A DNA stretch of 50,543 bases from a bacterium 1XD8-76 (GTDB taxonomy: Bacteria > Bacillota > Clostridia > Lachnospirales > Lachnospiraceae). The stretch is taken from the NCBI GenBank assembly GCA_003611955.1, contig RAZE01000025.1, forward strand, positions 1 to 50,543, in the 5' to 3' direction. This document shows, piece after piece, positions 1-7,346 of this stretch. Made by a program: the position numbers and the translations under genes. Position 1 is the stretch's first letter. The number at the start of each line of letters is the position of its first letter. Under the pieces are notes generated by a model. It saw only the letters and a list, made by a program, of their open reading frames with translations, was not told the origin of the DNA and searched no databases.

Positions 1-25
1 GATTTTTTGTTAGTAGAACTAGAGC

Positions 26-73
26 GGGGGTGCCGCTCAATCATCTAATTTGATGATTTTGCGACACCCCCAT
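26..73. terminator. Large stem-loop terminator
   Basis: Arms at 26-36 (GGGGGTGCCGC) and 61-71 (GCGACACCCCC) pair with one mismatch. A second inner stem (AATCATC with GATGATT) extends the hairpin. On the minus strand it lies just beyond the stop of the small gene ending at 88 and is followed by a T-rich run near the window edge, so it probably ends that transcript. It could also serve a plus-strand gene entering from the left. Confidence 0.6.
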
Positions 74-87
74 TTTCTGTCAGATAT

Positions 88-339
88 TCAGCAGGCGATG
101 CTTCCTTTATTCATCACCCAGCGGAAAATGCTGTCGAAGTCCTGATGGTTGTGGAAGATCAGTTCGATCTCATTGATCTTTCCATTGATCAGAGAGAGCG
201 GAAGGAGATTTTCCCGAATGCCCTGTTTTGTCAGAGGCGTTCTGGAGCCGTTTCGCTCATCCACAAATTCTACTTCTCCCTGGCAGGCGGCCAGTTTCTC
301 GAAAAAGTTACAGGTGTTGTCAATATTATAGATCTTCAT
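88..339 (-). CDS. Hypothetical protein, 83 aa
   Basis: Small acidic soluble protein beginning MKIYNIDNTCNFF. I do not recognise a family. The start at 339 is chosen because GAGGAGGAAACC lies just upstream; a longer reading adds 15 residues but has no such site. No signal peptide or membrane segment is visible. The middle reads like a short alpha/beta domain (GEVEFVDERNG, then INEIELIFHN). It stands alone, divergent from the AraC regulator, and ends just before a strong hairpin. A role linked to the neighbouring regulator is possible but unsupported. Confidence 0.6.
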   Translation of the reverse strand: MKIYNIDNTCNFFEKLAACQGEVEFVDERNGSRTPLTKQGIRENLLPLSLINGKINEIELIFHNHQDFDSIFRWVMNKGSIAC

Positions 340-494
340 ATGGTTTCCTCCTCTCAATGACTTTGTCGTATTTTTAAGTGGCATCTTTATTCTGTTTATG
401 ATATGATTATATAGATAAAATGTCGTAAAAAAAATGAATATCCAGACAAAAAATAGAACTATATGGACGATGCGGAAGAAGGGATGGCGATATA

Positions 495-1445
495 GTGATA
501 TATGAGATGCGGTTGAATGAAAATCTCGAGGAGGATGTGGAGCGGCCGGTGGAGGGATTTCCGCACATGTTTTGCTGTGAGGAGATGGAGCGCAGACCCG
601 GAGGCTTTGCCCCCTGGCACTGGCACGAGGATGTGGAATTCCTCTGGGTGATGCAGGGCGGCGTGCGGTTGGATACTGGCAGCCACTCTTTCACGCTCCG
701 CACCGGAGAGGGGGCTTTTATCAATTCCAACATGCTGCACTACAAGGAATGTCTGCCCGGAGCGGCCCCGATCGTGCTGAATCAGCTCTTTGACGTGCAG
801 CTTCTGGCGGGCGGATATCACAATGTGTTTGAAAAAAAGTATATTACACCGATCATCGAATGCAGGGAGCTGGAGGCGTTCATCTTCCGTCCTTCTGTGG
901 CGAACCAGCGGCAGATCATCGAACTGTTTCGTCATTCCTATGACGCGGCGGAGCGGAGGGAGTACGGCTATGAATTTACGGTGAGAAATGACCTGTCGTC
1001 CATGTGGTGTCTTTTATGCCAGGAGGCGGCTCACGTGATGCAGGCAAAGAAGACGGTGAGTTCCCAGGGGGAGGAGCGCATCAAAAAGATGATGCTATAT
1101 ATCAGAGATCATTACAGTGAAAAAATATCCCTGGAGGAGATCGCCGTTTCAGCGAATATCAGCGGGCGGGAGTGTCTGCGCTGCTTTCGCGATATGCTGA
1201 ACATCTCGCCGTTTGGCTATCTGATGGACTATCGGATCAGACGGGCGGCCGGCCTGCTGCGGGAGACGGACCGGACAGTCACGGATATCGCTTTCACCTG
1301 TGGTTTTTTCGGGACCAGCTATTTCGGGAAGGTGTTTAAAAAGAGTATGAATTGTACGCCGGGGCAGTACCGGAAACTTTATCGGGAAGAGCAGAAAGCA
1401 CCTCAGGGAGGGGATGGCAACCATATCTGTTCGGGAATCAGATAA
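495..1445 (+). CDS. AraC-family transcriptional regulator
   Basis: 316 aa regulator. The N-terminal half is a cupin-type sensor (GGFAPWHWHEDVEFLWV near residue 37, with the H-W-H-E pattern of sugar-sensing AraC proteins). The C-terminal ~100 residues hold the double helix-turn-helix: ISLEEIAVSANIS for the first helix pair, then DIAFTCGFFGTSYFGKVFKK and TPGQYR, the usual AraC signature. The start is read as GTG at 495; ATG at 507 is an equally plausible alternative. No obvious target operon follows downstream, because the next gene is on the other strand, so the regulon is unknown. Probable carbohydrate-responsive activator. Confidence 0.88.
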   Translation: MIYEMRLNENLEEDVERPVEGFPHMFCCEEMERRPGGFAPWHWHEDVEFLWVMQGGVRLDTGSHSFTLRTGEGAFINSNMLHYKECLPGAAPIVLNQLFDVQLLAGGYHNVFEKKYITPIIECRELEAFIFRPSVANQRQIIELFRHSYDAAERREYGYEFTVRNDLSSMWCLLCQEAAHVMQAKKTVSSQGEERIKKMMLYIRDHYSEKISLEEIAVSANISGRECLRCFRDMLNISPFGYLMDYRIRRAAGLLRETDRTVTDIAFTCGFFGTSYFGKVFKKSMNCTPGQYRKLYREEQKAPQGGDGNHICSGIR

Positions 1446-1448
1446 GAG

Positions 1449-1763
1449 TTATAATTTCAGTTTTTTTCCTTCCAGCCACACTCTGTTTTCTGTGCTCTTT
1501 CCCCATGCCTCGAGTGCTAATTCGTAAGTTTCGGAAACTTTTTTCAGGATTTCTCTGGAGCCTTTTTTCAATTCTAACTGTCCGGAGTTCAGGGAAGATA
1601 CTTCGGACTCTACTTTGTCGAGTCTGCCCTCAACTTTATCAAGCCTGTTTTCTATTTTATCGAGCCTGTTATGGACGGGCTGTAGTTTTTGATCAAGTTT
1701 GACATCCAGACTGGTGTCGATCAAATTAGCTAATGCCTGTAGATCATCGTTTGTTAATGTCAT
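1449..1763 (-). CDS. Small coiled-coil protein
   Basis: 104 aa with no membrane segment. Residues ~30-60 hold three consecutive heptads (RLDKIEN, RLDKVEG, RLDKVES), a clear parallel coiled coil, followed by a Lys-rich tail (GKKLKL). The start is supported by AGAGGTGAT upstream. Proteins of this shape are common in Clostridia, and some occur in phage or plasmid regions, but no phage gene is near. It converges on the AraC gene with only 3 bp between stops. Function unknown; oligomerisation is the only safe inference. Confidence 0.7.
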   Translation of the reverse strand: MTLTNDDLQALANLIDTSLDVKLDQKLQPVHNRLDKIENRLDKVEGRLDKVESEVSSLNSGQLELKKGSREILKKVSETYELALEAWGKSTENRVWLEGKKLKL

Positions 1764-1947
1764 TTAATATCACCTCTTTTGCCTGTTGAATTTTGTAATG
1801 GTTACAGTATAATACTGACAGGGTATAAAGTCTATTCCATTGTCAGGGTGGAAAAAGGAAAAATAACAGGACACATTGCAATTTGACTTGGATAATAGTA
1901 TGATAATTCTTGATGATGTGTGCCGTGAATAGAAAGAATGTATAAAA

Positions 1948-2020
1948 AGCTGCTAACCAGAATCGAACTGGTGACCTCAACACTACCAATGTTGCGCACT
2001 ACCGACTGTGCTATAGCAGC
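1948..2020 (-). tRNA. tRNA-Thr (anticodon GGU)
   Basis: Read on the minus strand, the 73-nt sequence folds as a full cloverleaf. Acceptor GCTGCTA pairs with TAGCAGC. The D arm is GCAC/GTGC, the anticodon stem CAACA/TGTTG with loop TTGGTAG, and the T arm ACCAG-TTCGATT-CTGGT. Anticodon GGT decodes ACC/ACU. CCA is not encoded. A consensus promoter lies just upstream at 2056-2084. Confidence 0.95.
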
Positions 2021-2055
2021 TTACCGGCGATCAGGCTTTCTGATTGCCGAAAATT

Positions 2056-2084
2056 ATTGTATCAAATCGTGCCCTGTCTGTCAA
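2056..2084 (-). promoter_or_regulatory. Promoter of tRNA-Thr
   Basis: On the minus strand TTGACA (2084-2079) and TACAAT (2061-2056) are separated by 17 nt, a near-perfect vegetative promoter. The expected start point is about 30 nt before the mature tRNA 5' end. Confidence 0.8.
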
Positions 2085-2152
2085 TGGATTTTTGAAGATA
2101 TTTCAAATCACTGTCAGATGTAATAGAGTATAGAGATGGAGGAAAAAAGAAT

Positions 2153-2659
2153 ATGAAAAAAACATTGATCGTAGTAGACATGCAGAATGATTTTATCGAC
2201 GGTTCCCTGGGGACAAAGGAAGCACAGGCGATCGTCGGCAATGTAAAGAAAAAGATCGGGGAATATCAGGCCAGGGGAGACGAGATCATTTTTACAAGGG
2301 ATACCCATCGGGAGAATTATCTGGACACTTCGGAGGGAAAGAAGCTGCCGGTAGAACATTGTATCTGTGGCACGAAGGGATGGGAAATCGCAGAGGGGCT
2401 CGAGGTGCCGGGCAGTATCTGTATCGATAAACCGACCTTCGGCTGGACACACTGGAATGATAGAAATTTTGAGGAGATAGAGCTGGTCGGCCTCTGCACG
2501 GATATCTGTGTGGTTTCCAATGCGCTGATCTTAAAGGCGATGTTTCCGGAGACGGAGATTACGGTCGATGCTTCCTGCTGTGCCGGCGTGACACGGGAGA
2601 CGCATGAGGCGGCGCTTCAGACGATGAAGATGTGTCAGATTCGGGTGATCGGGGAGTAA
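2153..2659 (+). CDS. Nicotinamidase-like cysteine hydrolase
   Basis: 168 aa isochorismatase-superfamily enzyme. The triad is visible: Asp9 in VVDMQNDF, Lys93 in DKPTFGW and Cys119 in CTDICVVSNA. Asp50 and His52 (RDTH) plus His69 match the metal site of nicotinamidases, so hydrolysis of nicotinamide to nicotinate is the best guess; another amide is possible. The start ATG at 2153 has GGAGG upstream. Cytosolic, single gene, no operon partner. Length is short for PncA (usually 180-210 aa) but typical of clostridial single-domain members. Confidence 0.8.
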   Translation: MKKTLIVVDMQNDFIDGSLGTKEAQAIVGNVKKKIGEYQARGDEIIFTRDTHRENYLDTSEGKKLPVEHCICGTKGWEIAEGLEVPGSICIDKPTFGWTHWNDRNFEEIELVGLCTDICVVSNALILKAMFPETEITVDASCCAGVTRETHEAALQTMKMCQIRVIGE

Positions 2660-2726
2660 ACGGAAAAAATCTTACGCGACGGCAGGAGGCTGATCAACGG
2701 ATGGTCAGCCTCCCGTCAGCGCAGCG

Positions 2727-3275
2727 TCAAAGTTCTTCCCAAAGCCCCTGCAGCAGCATGATATGATATTCTTCATCCACAATGATCCTTTTGAGCACGG
2801 CATTCACACAGGCATCTTCTATCATTTTAATATGTGCCGTGTACTGTGCGATCGCCTGTTTTTCACTTTCTATATCCGCCAGGAGCATCTCCTTTGCCCC
2901 GGCGGGAAATGTCAGGTACTGGGGCGTCCACATGCGGCTTTTTCCACCGCGGTACCTCGCCGTAAAATCTACGTTTCCGCCCAGCAGACAGATCAGTTCG
3001 CCGAGCTTCTGCAGGTGCATCATTTCGGCGATTGCGATGCCGAGGATGGATCTCGCCAGAGGGCATAGTTCGGCAGAAAGCCGGTTTTCGTTGCTGATAT
3101 ATTGAGTGATCGCTGTCATTTCAGATACCATGCCGGAGTGGTCTATGCTGAGCAGGGCGGCATAAGCCGGATTTTGCCCGCAGGTACGGATGGGCGGGTA
3201 GGGCAGGTCTGCCATGGCGGGGCGTACGCCGGAGAAGCTGCAGCTGTTTTCCTTAAAATGTGATGTTTCTTTCAT
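2727..3275 (-). CDS. Ferritin-like di-iron protein
   Basis: 182 aa, mostly helical, with the two ExxH pairs of the ferritin/rubrerythrin fold: Glu84-His87 (EMMH) and Glu168-His171 (EEYH), plus Glu52 and a Glu near 136-138. This predicts a four-helix bundle with a carboxylate-bridged di-iron or di-manganese site. There is no rubredoxin domain, so it is not a classical rubrerythrin. The N-terminal ~35 residues hold Pro-rich sequence and two cysteines (Cys12, Cys32). The start is supported by GGAGG about 10 nt upstream. Probable peroxide or iron handling; the exact substrate is unknown. Confidence 0.72.
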   Translation of the reverse strand: MKETSHFKENSCSFSGVRPAMADLPYPPIRTCGQNPAYAALLSIDHSGMVSEMTAITQYISNENRLSAELCPLARSILGIAIAEMMHLQKLGELICLLGGNVDFTARYRGGKSRMWTPQYLTFPAGAKEMLLADIESEKQAIAQYTAHIKMIEDACVNAVLKRIIVDEEYHIMLLQGLWEEL

Positions 3276-3334
3276 ATATAAAAGCCTCCGAGGTGCTTTA
3301 TTGTTATGATATGCAGGGAGACGGAAAAAATTTC

Positions 3335-3363
3335 TTGCAATTTGTCTGAAATTGCATTATAAT
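3335..3363 (+). promoter_or_regulatory. Promoter of tRNA-Ala
   Basis: TTGCAA (3335-3340), a 17-nt spacer, then a perfect TATAAT (3358-3363), placed 12 nt before the mature tRNA-Ala 5' end. Confidence 0.78.
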
Positions 3364-3375
3364 TAACAATGCCAT

Positions 3376-3448
3376 GGGGATATAGCTCAGTTGGGAGAGC
3401 GATACGTTCGCAACGTATAGGTCAGGGGTTCGAGTCCCCCTATCTCCA
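3376..3448 (+). tRNA. tRNA-Ala (anticodon CGC)
   Basis: 73-nt cloverleaf: acceptor GGGGATA/TATCTCC (one G-U), D arm GCTC/GAGC, anticodon stem ATACG/CGTAT with loop TTCGCAA, T arm AGGGG-TTCGAGT-CCCCC. The anticodon is CGC, reading GCG. Position 49-65 is an A-C mismatch as drawn. CCA is not encoded; discriminator is A. The gene is a single transcription unit with its own promoter and terminator. Confidence 0.93.
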
Positions 3449-3460
3449 TTTTATCGTGGA

Positions 3461-3487
3461 AAGCCCTTGTAAATACGGGCTTTTTTT
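3461..3487 (+). terminator. Terminator of tRNA-Ala
   Basis: AAGCCC (3461-3466) pairs with GGGCTT (3477-3482) and is followed by a T run to 3487, immediately after the tRNA. Confidence 0.85.
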
Positions 3488-3505
3488 GTATTGGGAGGAC
3501 GGGCA

Positions 3506-3775
3506 ATGATCGAAGCAGAGCATTTTAAACATCTGAATTATATTAAGAAGGAGCCTTTGAGCGGCAGTATGGACGGGATGCGCTATATGTTGACGAATAA
3601 GGCGGATGGGGAGGAGAACTATATGGAAGGCGTCGTATGGCCGGAACCTCTGGGTTACGCGAAAACACCGGAGGAACAGAAGACGAGGAGACGTTTCACG
3701 CTGGATGTGTCCGGGATGGCGGAGGCGATCGAATGGCTGAATGAAATGTACCGGAAGTACTGGGAGGAGGTCTGA
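3506..3775 (+). CDS. Hypothetical protein, 89 aa
   Basis: Short soluble protein starting MIEAEHFKHLNYIKK. The start at 3506 is set by GGGAGGA eight bases upstream. It has a central VVWPEPLGYAKTPEEQK segment and a helical C-terminus. Similar short proteins are widespread in Lachnospiraceae, sometimes labelled GNAT-like, but I see no acetyl-CoA binding motif. It precedes the small Cys-rich gene and the Suf pair on the same strand, with an 86-nt gap. Function unknown. Confidence 0.6.
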   Translation: MIEAEHFKHLNYIKKEPLSGSMDGMRYMLTNKADGEENYMEGVVWPEPLGYAKTPEEQKTRRRFTLDVSGMAEAIEWLNEMYRKYWEEV

Positions 3776-3861
3776 CAGAAAGACGGGGCTTTCACTTGGC
3801 AGGAATCGTAAGATGTGCTAGAATATAGTGGGTCTGAGGAGAAAATTTGGGGAGAAGGGTT

Positions 3862-4146
3862 ATGGAAAAACAGGAATATCCCTGTGCGGAGGGGGACATA
3901 TTATACAGGATCACGGATAATTGCGGCGGCTGTGAATTTGAGACGGAAGTCTGCCAGCAGCGGACCTGCAAACATTACCGGAAATATGTGGAACCGATGA
4001 CGGTGAAATCTGTGAGGGTGCGCCGCAGCAACGGCGGGAATCTTTATTATGTCTGGGGCCTGGAACAGGGGACAGATGCGCTTTTTGGATGGACGGCTTT
4101 TCTCACGGAGGAGGAAGCGCTCAGAAATCTGGACAATTTTAATTGA
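3862..4146 (+). CDS. Small Cys-rich hypothetical protein
   Basis: 94 aa. The start ATG at 3862 follows GGGGAGAAGG. Five cysteines crowd the N-terminal third: Cys8, Cys21, Cys24, Cys31 and Cys36, including a CGGC motif and CQQRTCKHY. This pattern could bind zinc or an Fe-S cluster. The C-terminal half has VRVRRSNGGNLYYVWG, a beta-rich stretch. The gene ends 25 nt before the SufC-like ATPase and is probably co-transcribed with it. A link with Fe-S assembly is plausible by context only. Confidence 0.6.
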   Translation: MEKQEYPCAEGDILYRITDNCGGCEFETEVCQQRTCKHYRKYVEPMTVKSVRVRRSNGGNLYYVWGLEQGTDALFGWTAFLTEEEALRNLDNFN

Positions 4147-4171
4147 AAACAGGAATAAAACAGGAGTGCCT

Positions 4172-4921
4172 ATGTTAGAATTACAGAATATACAGTACGA
4201 TGTGGAAGAGAATAAGGAGATTCTGAAAGATATCAATCTGAAAATAGAGGAACGGTTTGTGGCAGTGACAGGACCGAACGGCGGAGGAAAATCCACACTG
4301 GCGAAGATCATAGCGGGCATTGTAAAGCCGACTGCGGGCCGCATCCTGCTGGACGGAGAGGACATTACCGGGGCATCCATCACGGAGCGGGCAAAGAAGG
4401 GGATCAGCTATGCCTTTCAGCAGCCGGTCCGCTTCAAAGGGCTGACGGTAAAGGATCTGCTCACGATGGCGGCGGGTAAAGATACCAGCGTGCAGGAGGC
4501 GTGCAGTATTTTGTCGGAAGTGGGGCTCTGTGCGAGAGATTATGTAAACCGAGAGGTGAACGCGTCCCTGTCCGGCGGAGAGTTGAAACGGATCGAGATC
4601 GCGATGATCATCGCGAGGGGAACGAAATTTTCCATTTTTGACGAGCCGGAGGCAGGCATCGATCTATGGAGCTTCAACAGTCTGATCAATGTATTTGAGA
4701 AAATGTACCGGGAGATGGGCGGTTCCATTCTGATCATTTCCCATCAGGAGCGTATCCTGAATATTGCGGACAGGATTATCCTGATCGCCGACGGCAGAGT
4801 CCAAAAGAGCGGTACGAGGGAGGAGATCCTGCCGGAACTTCTGGCGGCCACCGGGGGCAGTGCCTGCGATATGCTTTTGTCGAAGAGCGGGAAGTCCGGG
4901 GAGGAAAAAACGGGTCCGTGA
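4172..4921 (+). CDS. SufC-like Fe-S assembly ATPase
   Basis: 249 aa ABC ATPase without membrane segments. It has Walker A (GPNGGGKST), a Q-loop (AFQQPVRF), the signature LSGGELKRIEIA, Walker B ending in DEPEAGID, and the switch His in ISHQE. The signature and EPEAGID box fit SufC rather than a transporter ATPase. The start ATG at 4172 follows CAGGAG. It is paired directly with a SufB/D-like gene 51 nt downstream. Together they form a two-gene minimal system with no SufS, SufU or SufD beside it. Predicted to power scaffold opening during cluster assembly in the cytosol. Confidence 0.85.
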   Translation: MLELQNIQYDVEENKEILKDINLKIEERFVAVTGPNGGGKSTLAKIIAGIVKPTAGRILLDGEDITGASITERAKKGISYAFQQPVRFKGLTVKDLLTMAAGKDTSVQEACSILSEVGLCARDYVNREVNASLSGGELKRIEIAMIIARGTKFSIFDEPEAGIDLWSFNSLINVFEKMYREMGGSILIISHQERILNIADRIILIADGRVQKSGTREEILPELLAATGGSACDMLLSKSGKSGEEKTGP

Positions 4922-4972
4922 CGGCGGAATTTTGACAGACGATATAAAAAATAAACTGGAGAGACTATCTAT

Positions 4973-5890
4973 ATGGATATCATACAAAAAACGTTGCTGG
5001 AGGAAGTGGCAGGTCTCCATGAGGTGCCGGAGGGCGCCTACAACATCAGGGCCAACGGCGAGCTCGACAGCAGGCAGACCACTGCCAATATCAATATTGT
5101 GACAAAGCAGGACAAGCCGGGCATTGATATTATCATTGCGCCGGGGACAAAGCATGAGAGCGTGCACATACCGGTTATTATCAGCCAGACCGGATTGAAG
5201 GATCTGGTGTACAATGATTTCATTGTGGGGGAAGATGCCGATGTGACGATCGTGGCAGGCTGTGGAATTCACAACGGCGGCGGGGAGGATTCGGCGCACG
5301 ACGGTATTCACAGTTTTTATCTGGGCAGGAACGCGAAAGTGCGTTATGTGGAAAAGCATTACGGCTCCGGCGACGGCAGCGGGCGCAATACGATGAACCC
5401 CACGACGATCATAGAACTGGCGGATGGAGCGAGCATGGAGATGGAGACCGTGCAGATCAAGGGCATCGATTCCACCGCGAGGGTGACCAGGGCGAGACTT
5501 CGGGAGAATGCAAATCTTGTGATCAAAGAGAAGATCATGACCCACGGAAAACAGACCGCCGTCACGGATTTTTCGGTGGATATGGACGGCGCAGGCAGCA
5601 GCGCCAACGTGATGAGCCGTTCCGTCGCAAAGGAAAACTCTCACCAGAAATTCGTGTCGGTGATCAACGGGAACAACCGGTGCGCGGGGCATACCGAGTG
5701 CGATGCTATCATTATGGACAATGCCAGCGTGACGGCACTGCCTGAGCTCACGGCGAACCATGTGGATGCGAACCTGATCCATGAAGCGGCGATCGGAAAA
5801 ATTGCCGGGGAACAGTTGATCAAGCTGATGACGCTGGGTTTGACGGAGAAGGAAGCGGAAGAGCAGATCGTGAACGGATTTTTAAAATAA
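4973..5890 (+). CDS. SufB/SufD-like Fe-S scaffold
   Basis: 305 aa, about two-thirds the usual SufB length. It consists of the right-handed beta-helix core (repeating segments such as GASMEMETVQIKG) and the C-terminal helical region. Candidate cluster residues are retained: Cys237, His240 and Cys243 (RCAGHTEC), and the His270-Glu271 pair (LIHEAAIGKI) typical of SufB. The N-terminal extension of SufB is missing, matching the compact SufB-like proteins described in minimal SUF-like (SMS) systems. It follows the SufC-like gene on the same strand. The start ATG at 4973 has CTGGAGAG upstream at a rather long distance. Confidence 0.83.
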   Translation: MDIIQKTLLEEVAGLHEVPEGAYNIRANGELDSRQTTANINIVTKQDKPGIDIIIAPGTKHESVHIPVIISQTGLKDLVYNDFIVGEDADVTIVAGCGIHNGGGEDSAHDGIHSFYLGRNAKVRYVEKHYGSGDGSGRNTMNPTTIIELADGASMEMETVQIKGIDSTARVTRARLRENANLVIKEKIMTHGKQTAVTDFSVDMDGAGSSANVMSRSVAKENSHQKFVSVINGNNRCAGHTECDAIIMDNASVTALPELTANHVDANLIHEAAIGKIAGEQLIKLMTLGLTEKEAEEQIVNGFLK

Positions 5891-5916
5891 GATCATGGGG
5901 ATGAGCGGAGAGTGTG

Positions 5917-6999
5917 ATGAACGGTCAAAAATTGAAAGCAGGCGCATTTTATGAAAATTTAAAATCCCGGATTGTCACAGGTCTCCTGGCCCCCGGCACA
6001 AAGCTTCCCTCGGAGACGGAATGTATGGAGGCTTATGGGATCAGCCGATACAGTGTCAGAAAGGCTTTGAGCCGCCTGGAGGAGGAAGGGCTTATCCGAA
6101 AAAAGCAGGGAAAAGGATGCTTTGTATATCAGCCGAATCGTTACAGGGCAGGGGAGGGGAGCAAACAGGTTCTTCTCATCGCTTCCCGTGTGGAAAATTT
6201 TTATTTTTTAAAGAGTATAAGCGGAATTGAAAACGCGCTGTCGGAGAAAGGATATACTTTGACGATAAAGCTCTCCAACTATGATTCCCGGATCGAGGGG
6301 GAACTTTTGTGCAAAGCTTTCTCGGGGCATTATGCGGGGCTGTTGCTCTTTCCCTCGGAGAGCGCCTATCTCCATACAAATCTTCATCTCTACCGCTATA
6401 TAGAGGAGCGGAAGATTCCCTGTGTATCGCTGGGAAATAAACTTTGTTCGACCGACATTCCCAGTGTGACGACGGATGACTATACCGGAGGACGCATGGC
6501 GGCGGAATATTTTGTGAAGCGGGGACATCGCTCTTTTGCATGTCTCATGAATCAGGAGGAATACTCCGGATGTATGCGCTATGCCGGATTCGCTGCCGGG
6601 CTCCATGAGAGGGATATCCCCGTGGAGAGATGCCATATACTGTGGTTCGGACATGCGGAGATCGATTCTCTGTTCCGGGAGGAAGCGGATAACATTCTCA
6701 GATTAGCGGAGAGGACTACCGCTTTTTTCTGCTTTAACGATGCCGCCGCCGTAAATCTCTACCGGCTGTTTGTTCAAAACGGAGTCAGGGTGCCGGAGGA
6801 TGTCTCCATTATAGGATATGATGACTCCTATCTGTGCGAGATCAATCCGGTTCCGCTTACGGCATTGCATCAGGATCCGGAAACGGCTGGATATATTGCG
6901 GCTCAAAATTTGCTCCGATTGATAGAGGATGAGAATTATGACTGCAACAAGGTTTTCATGCCGTATCTGAAGGAGAGGGATTCTGTCGCGGATATTTAA
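5917..6999 (+). CDS. GntR/LacI hybrid sugar regulator
   Basis: 360 aa. Residues 1-75 are a GntR winged helix (GTKLPSETECMEAYGISRYS, then VRKALSRLEEEGLIRKKQGK). Residues ~85-350 are a LacI/periplasmic-binding-type sensor (TDDYTGGRMAAEYFVKRGH, and VSIIGYDDSYLCE). This is the AraR arrangement: a sugar-responsive repressor with a GntR DNA-binding head. The start ATG at 5917 lies 6 nt after GGAG. It precedes, on the same strand, a kinase-transporter-isomerase operon whose promoter is surrounded by repeated AATAAGT half-sites, so it is the likely regulator of that operon. Confidence 0.87.
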   Translation: MNGQKLKAGAFYENLKSRIVTGLLAPGTKLPSETECMEAYGISRYSVRKALSRLEEEGLIRKKQGKGCFVYQPNRYRAGEGSKQVLLIASRVENFYFLKSISGIENALSEKGYTLTIKLSNYDSRIEGELLCKAFSGHYAGLLLFPSESAYLHTNLHLYRYIEERKIPCVSLGNKLCSTDIPSVTTDDYTGGRMAAEYFVKRGHRSFACLMNQEEYSGCMRYAGFAAGLHERDIPVERCHILWFGHAEIDSLFREEADNILRLAERTTAFFCFNDAAAVNLYRLFVQNGVRVPEDVSIIGYDDSYLCEINPVPLTALHQDPETAGYIAAQNLLRLIEDENYDCNKVFMPYLKERDSVADI

Positions 7000-7142
7000 G
7001 AGAATAAAAAGAGTGTGGAATAAGGGGCATATCTGTCTGTCAGGTATGCTTTATTTTTTTACACATTTTTTGATTTATGCGTTTCTTGATGAATTAGAGT
7101 AATAATGTCGTGTGAAAAGTGGAAAAAGAAAAAATGGTTCAT

Positions 7143-7291
7143 AACTTATCCTAAAATATGTAATAAATAGAATAAGTTAAGGGTAAAATGCATAAATATT
7201 TTTTGAAAACTATTGACATTTGTGGTGATAAAGACTATATTGTGACTATAAAATAAAAAACAATAAATAGAATAAGTAATACAGCTTATTC
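7143..7291 (+). promoter_or_regulatory. Operator array flanking sugar operon promoter
   Basis: The 347-nt gap between regulator and kinase holds two copies of AATAAATAGAATAAGT (7162-7177 and 7262-7277), exactly 100 bp apart. Each has an inverted partner: AACTTAT at 7143-7149 with ATAAGTT at 7172-7178, and GAATAAG at 7270-7276 with CTTATTC at 7285-7291. The promoter at 7213-7241 lies between them. This is the layout of a repressor that can loop DNA. Confidence 0.6.
7213..7241 (+). promoter_or_regulatory. Promoter of ROK-ABC-SIS operon
   Basis: Perfect TTGACA (7213-7218), a 17-nt spacer, then TATATT (7236-7241). About 100 nt of leader precede the kinase start. Confidence 0.82.
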
Positions 7292-7346
7292 GAATATACA
7301 TAAAATGCGACAGGGAAATTGTGAGGACAAGGCAGGAGTAGCAGAT

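Noticed and set aside
1938..2123. Plus-strand frame over the tRNA-Thr locus
   Set aside because: It runs through a tRNA gene on the other strand and is not a protein gene.
4664..5782. Long minus-strand frame (372 codons) opposite the Suf pair
   Set aside because: It lies antisense to two well-supported genes, has His/Arg-rich unstructured sequence and no ribosome site.
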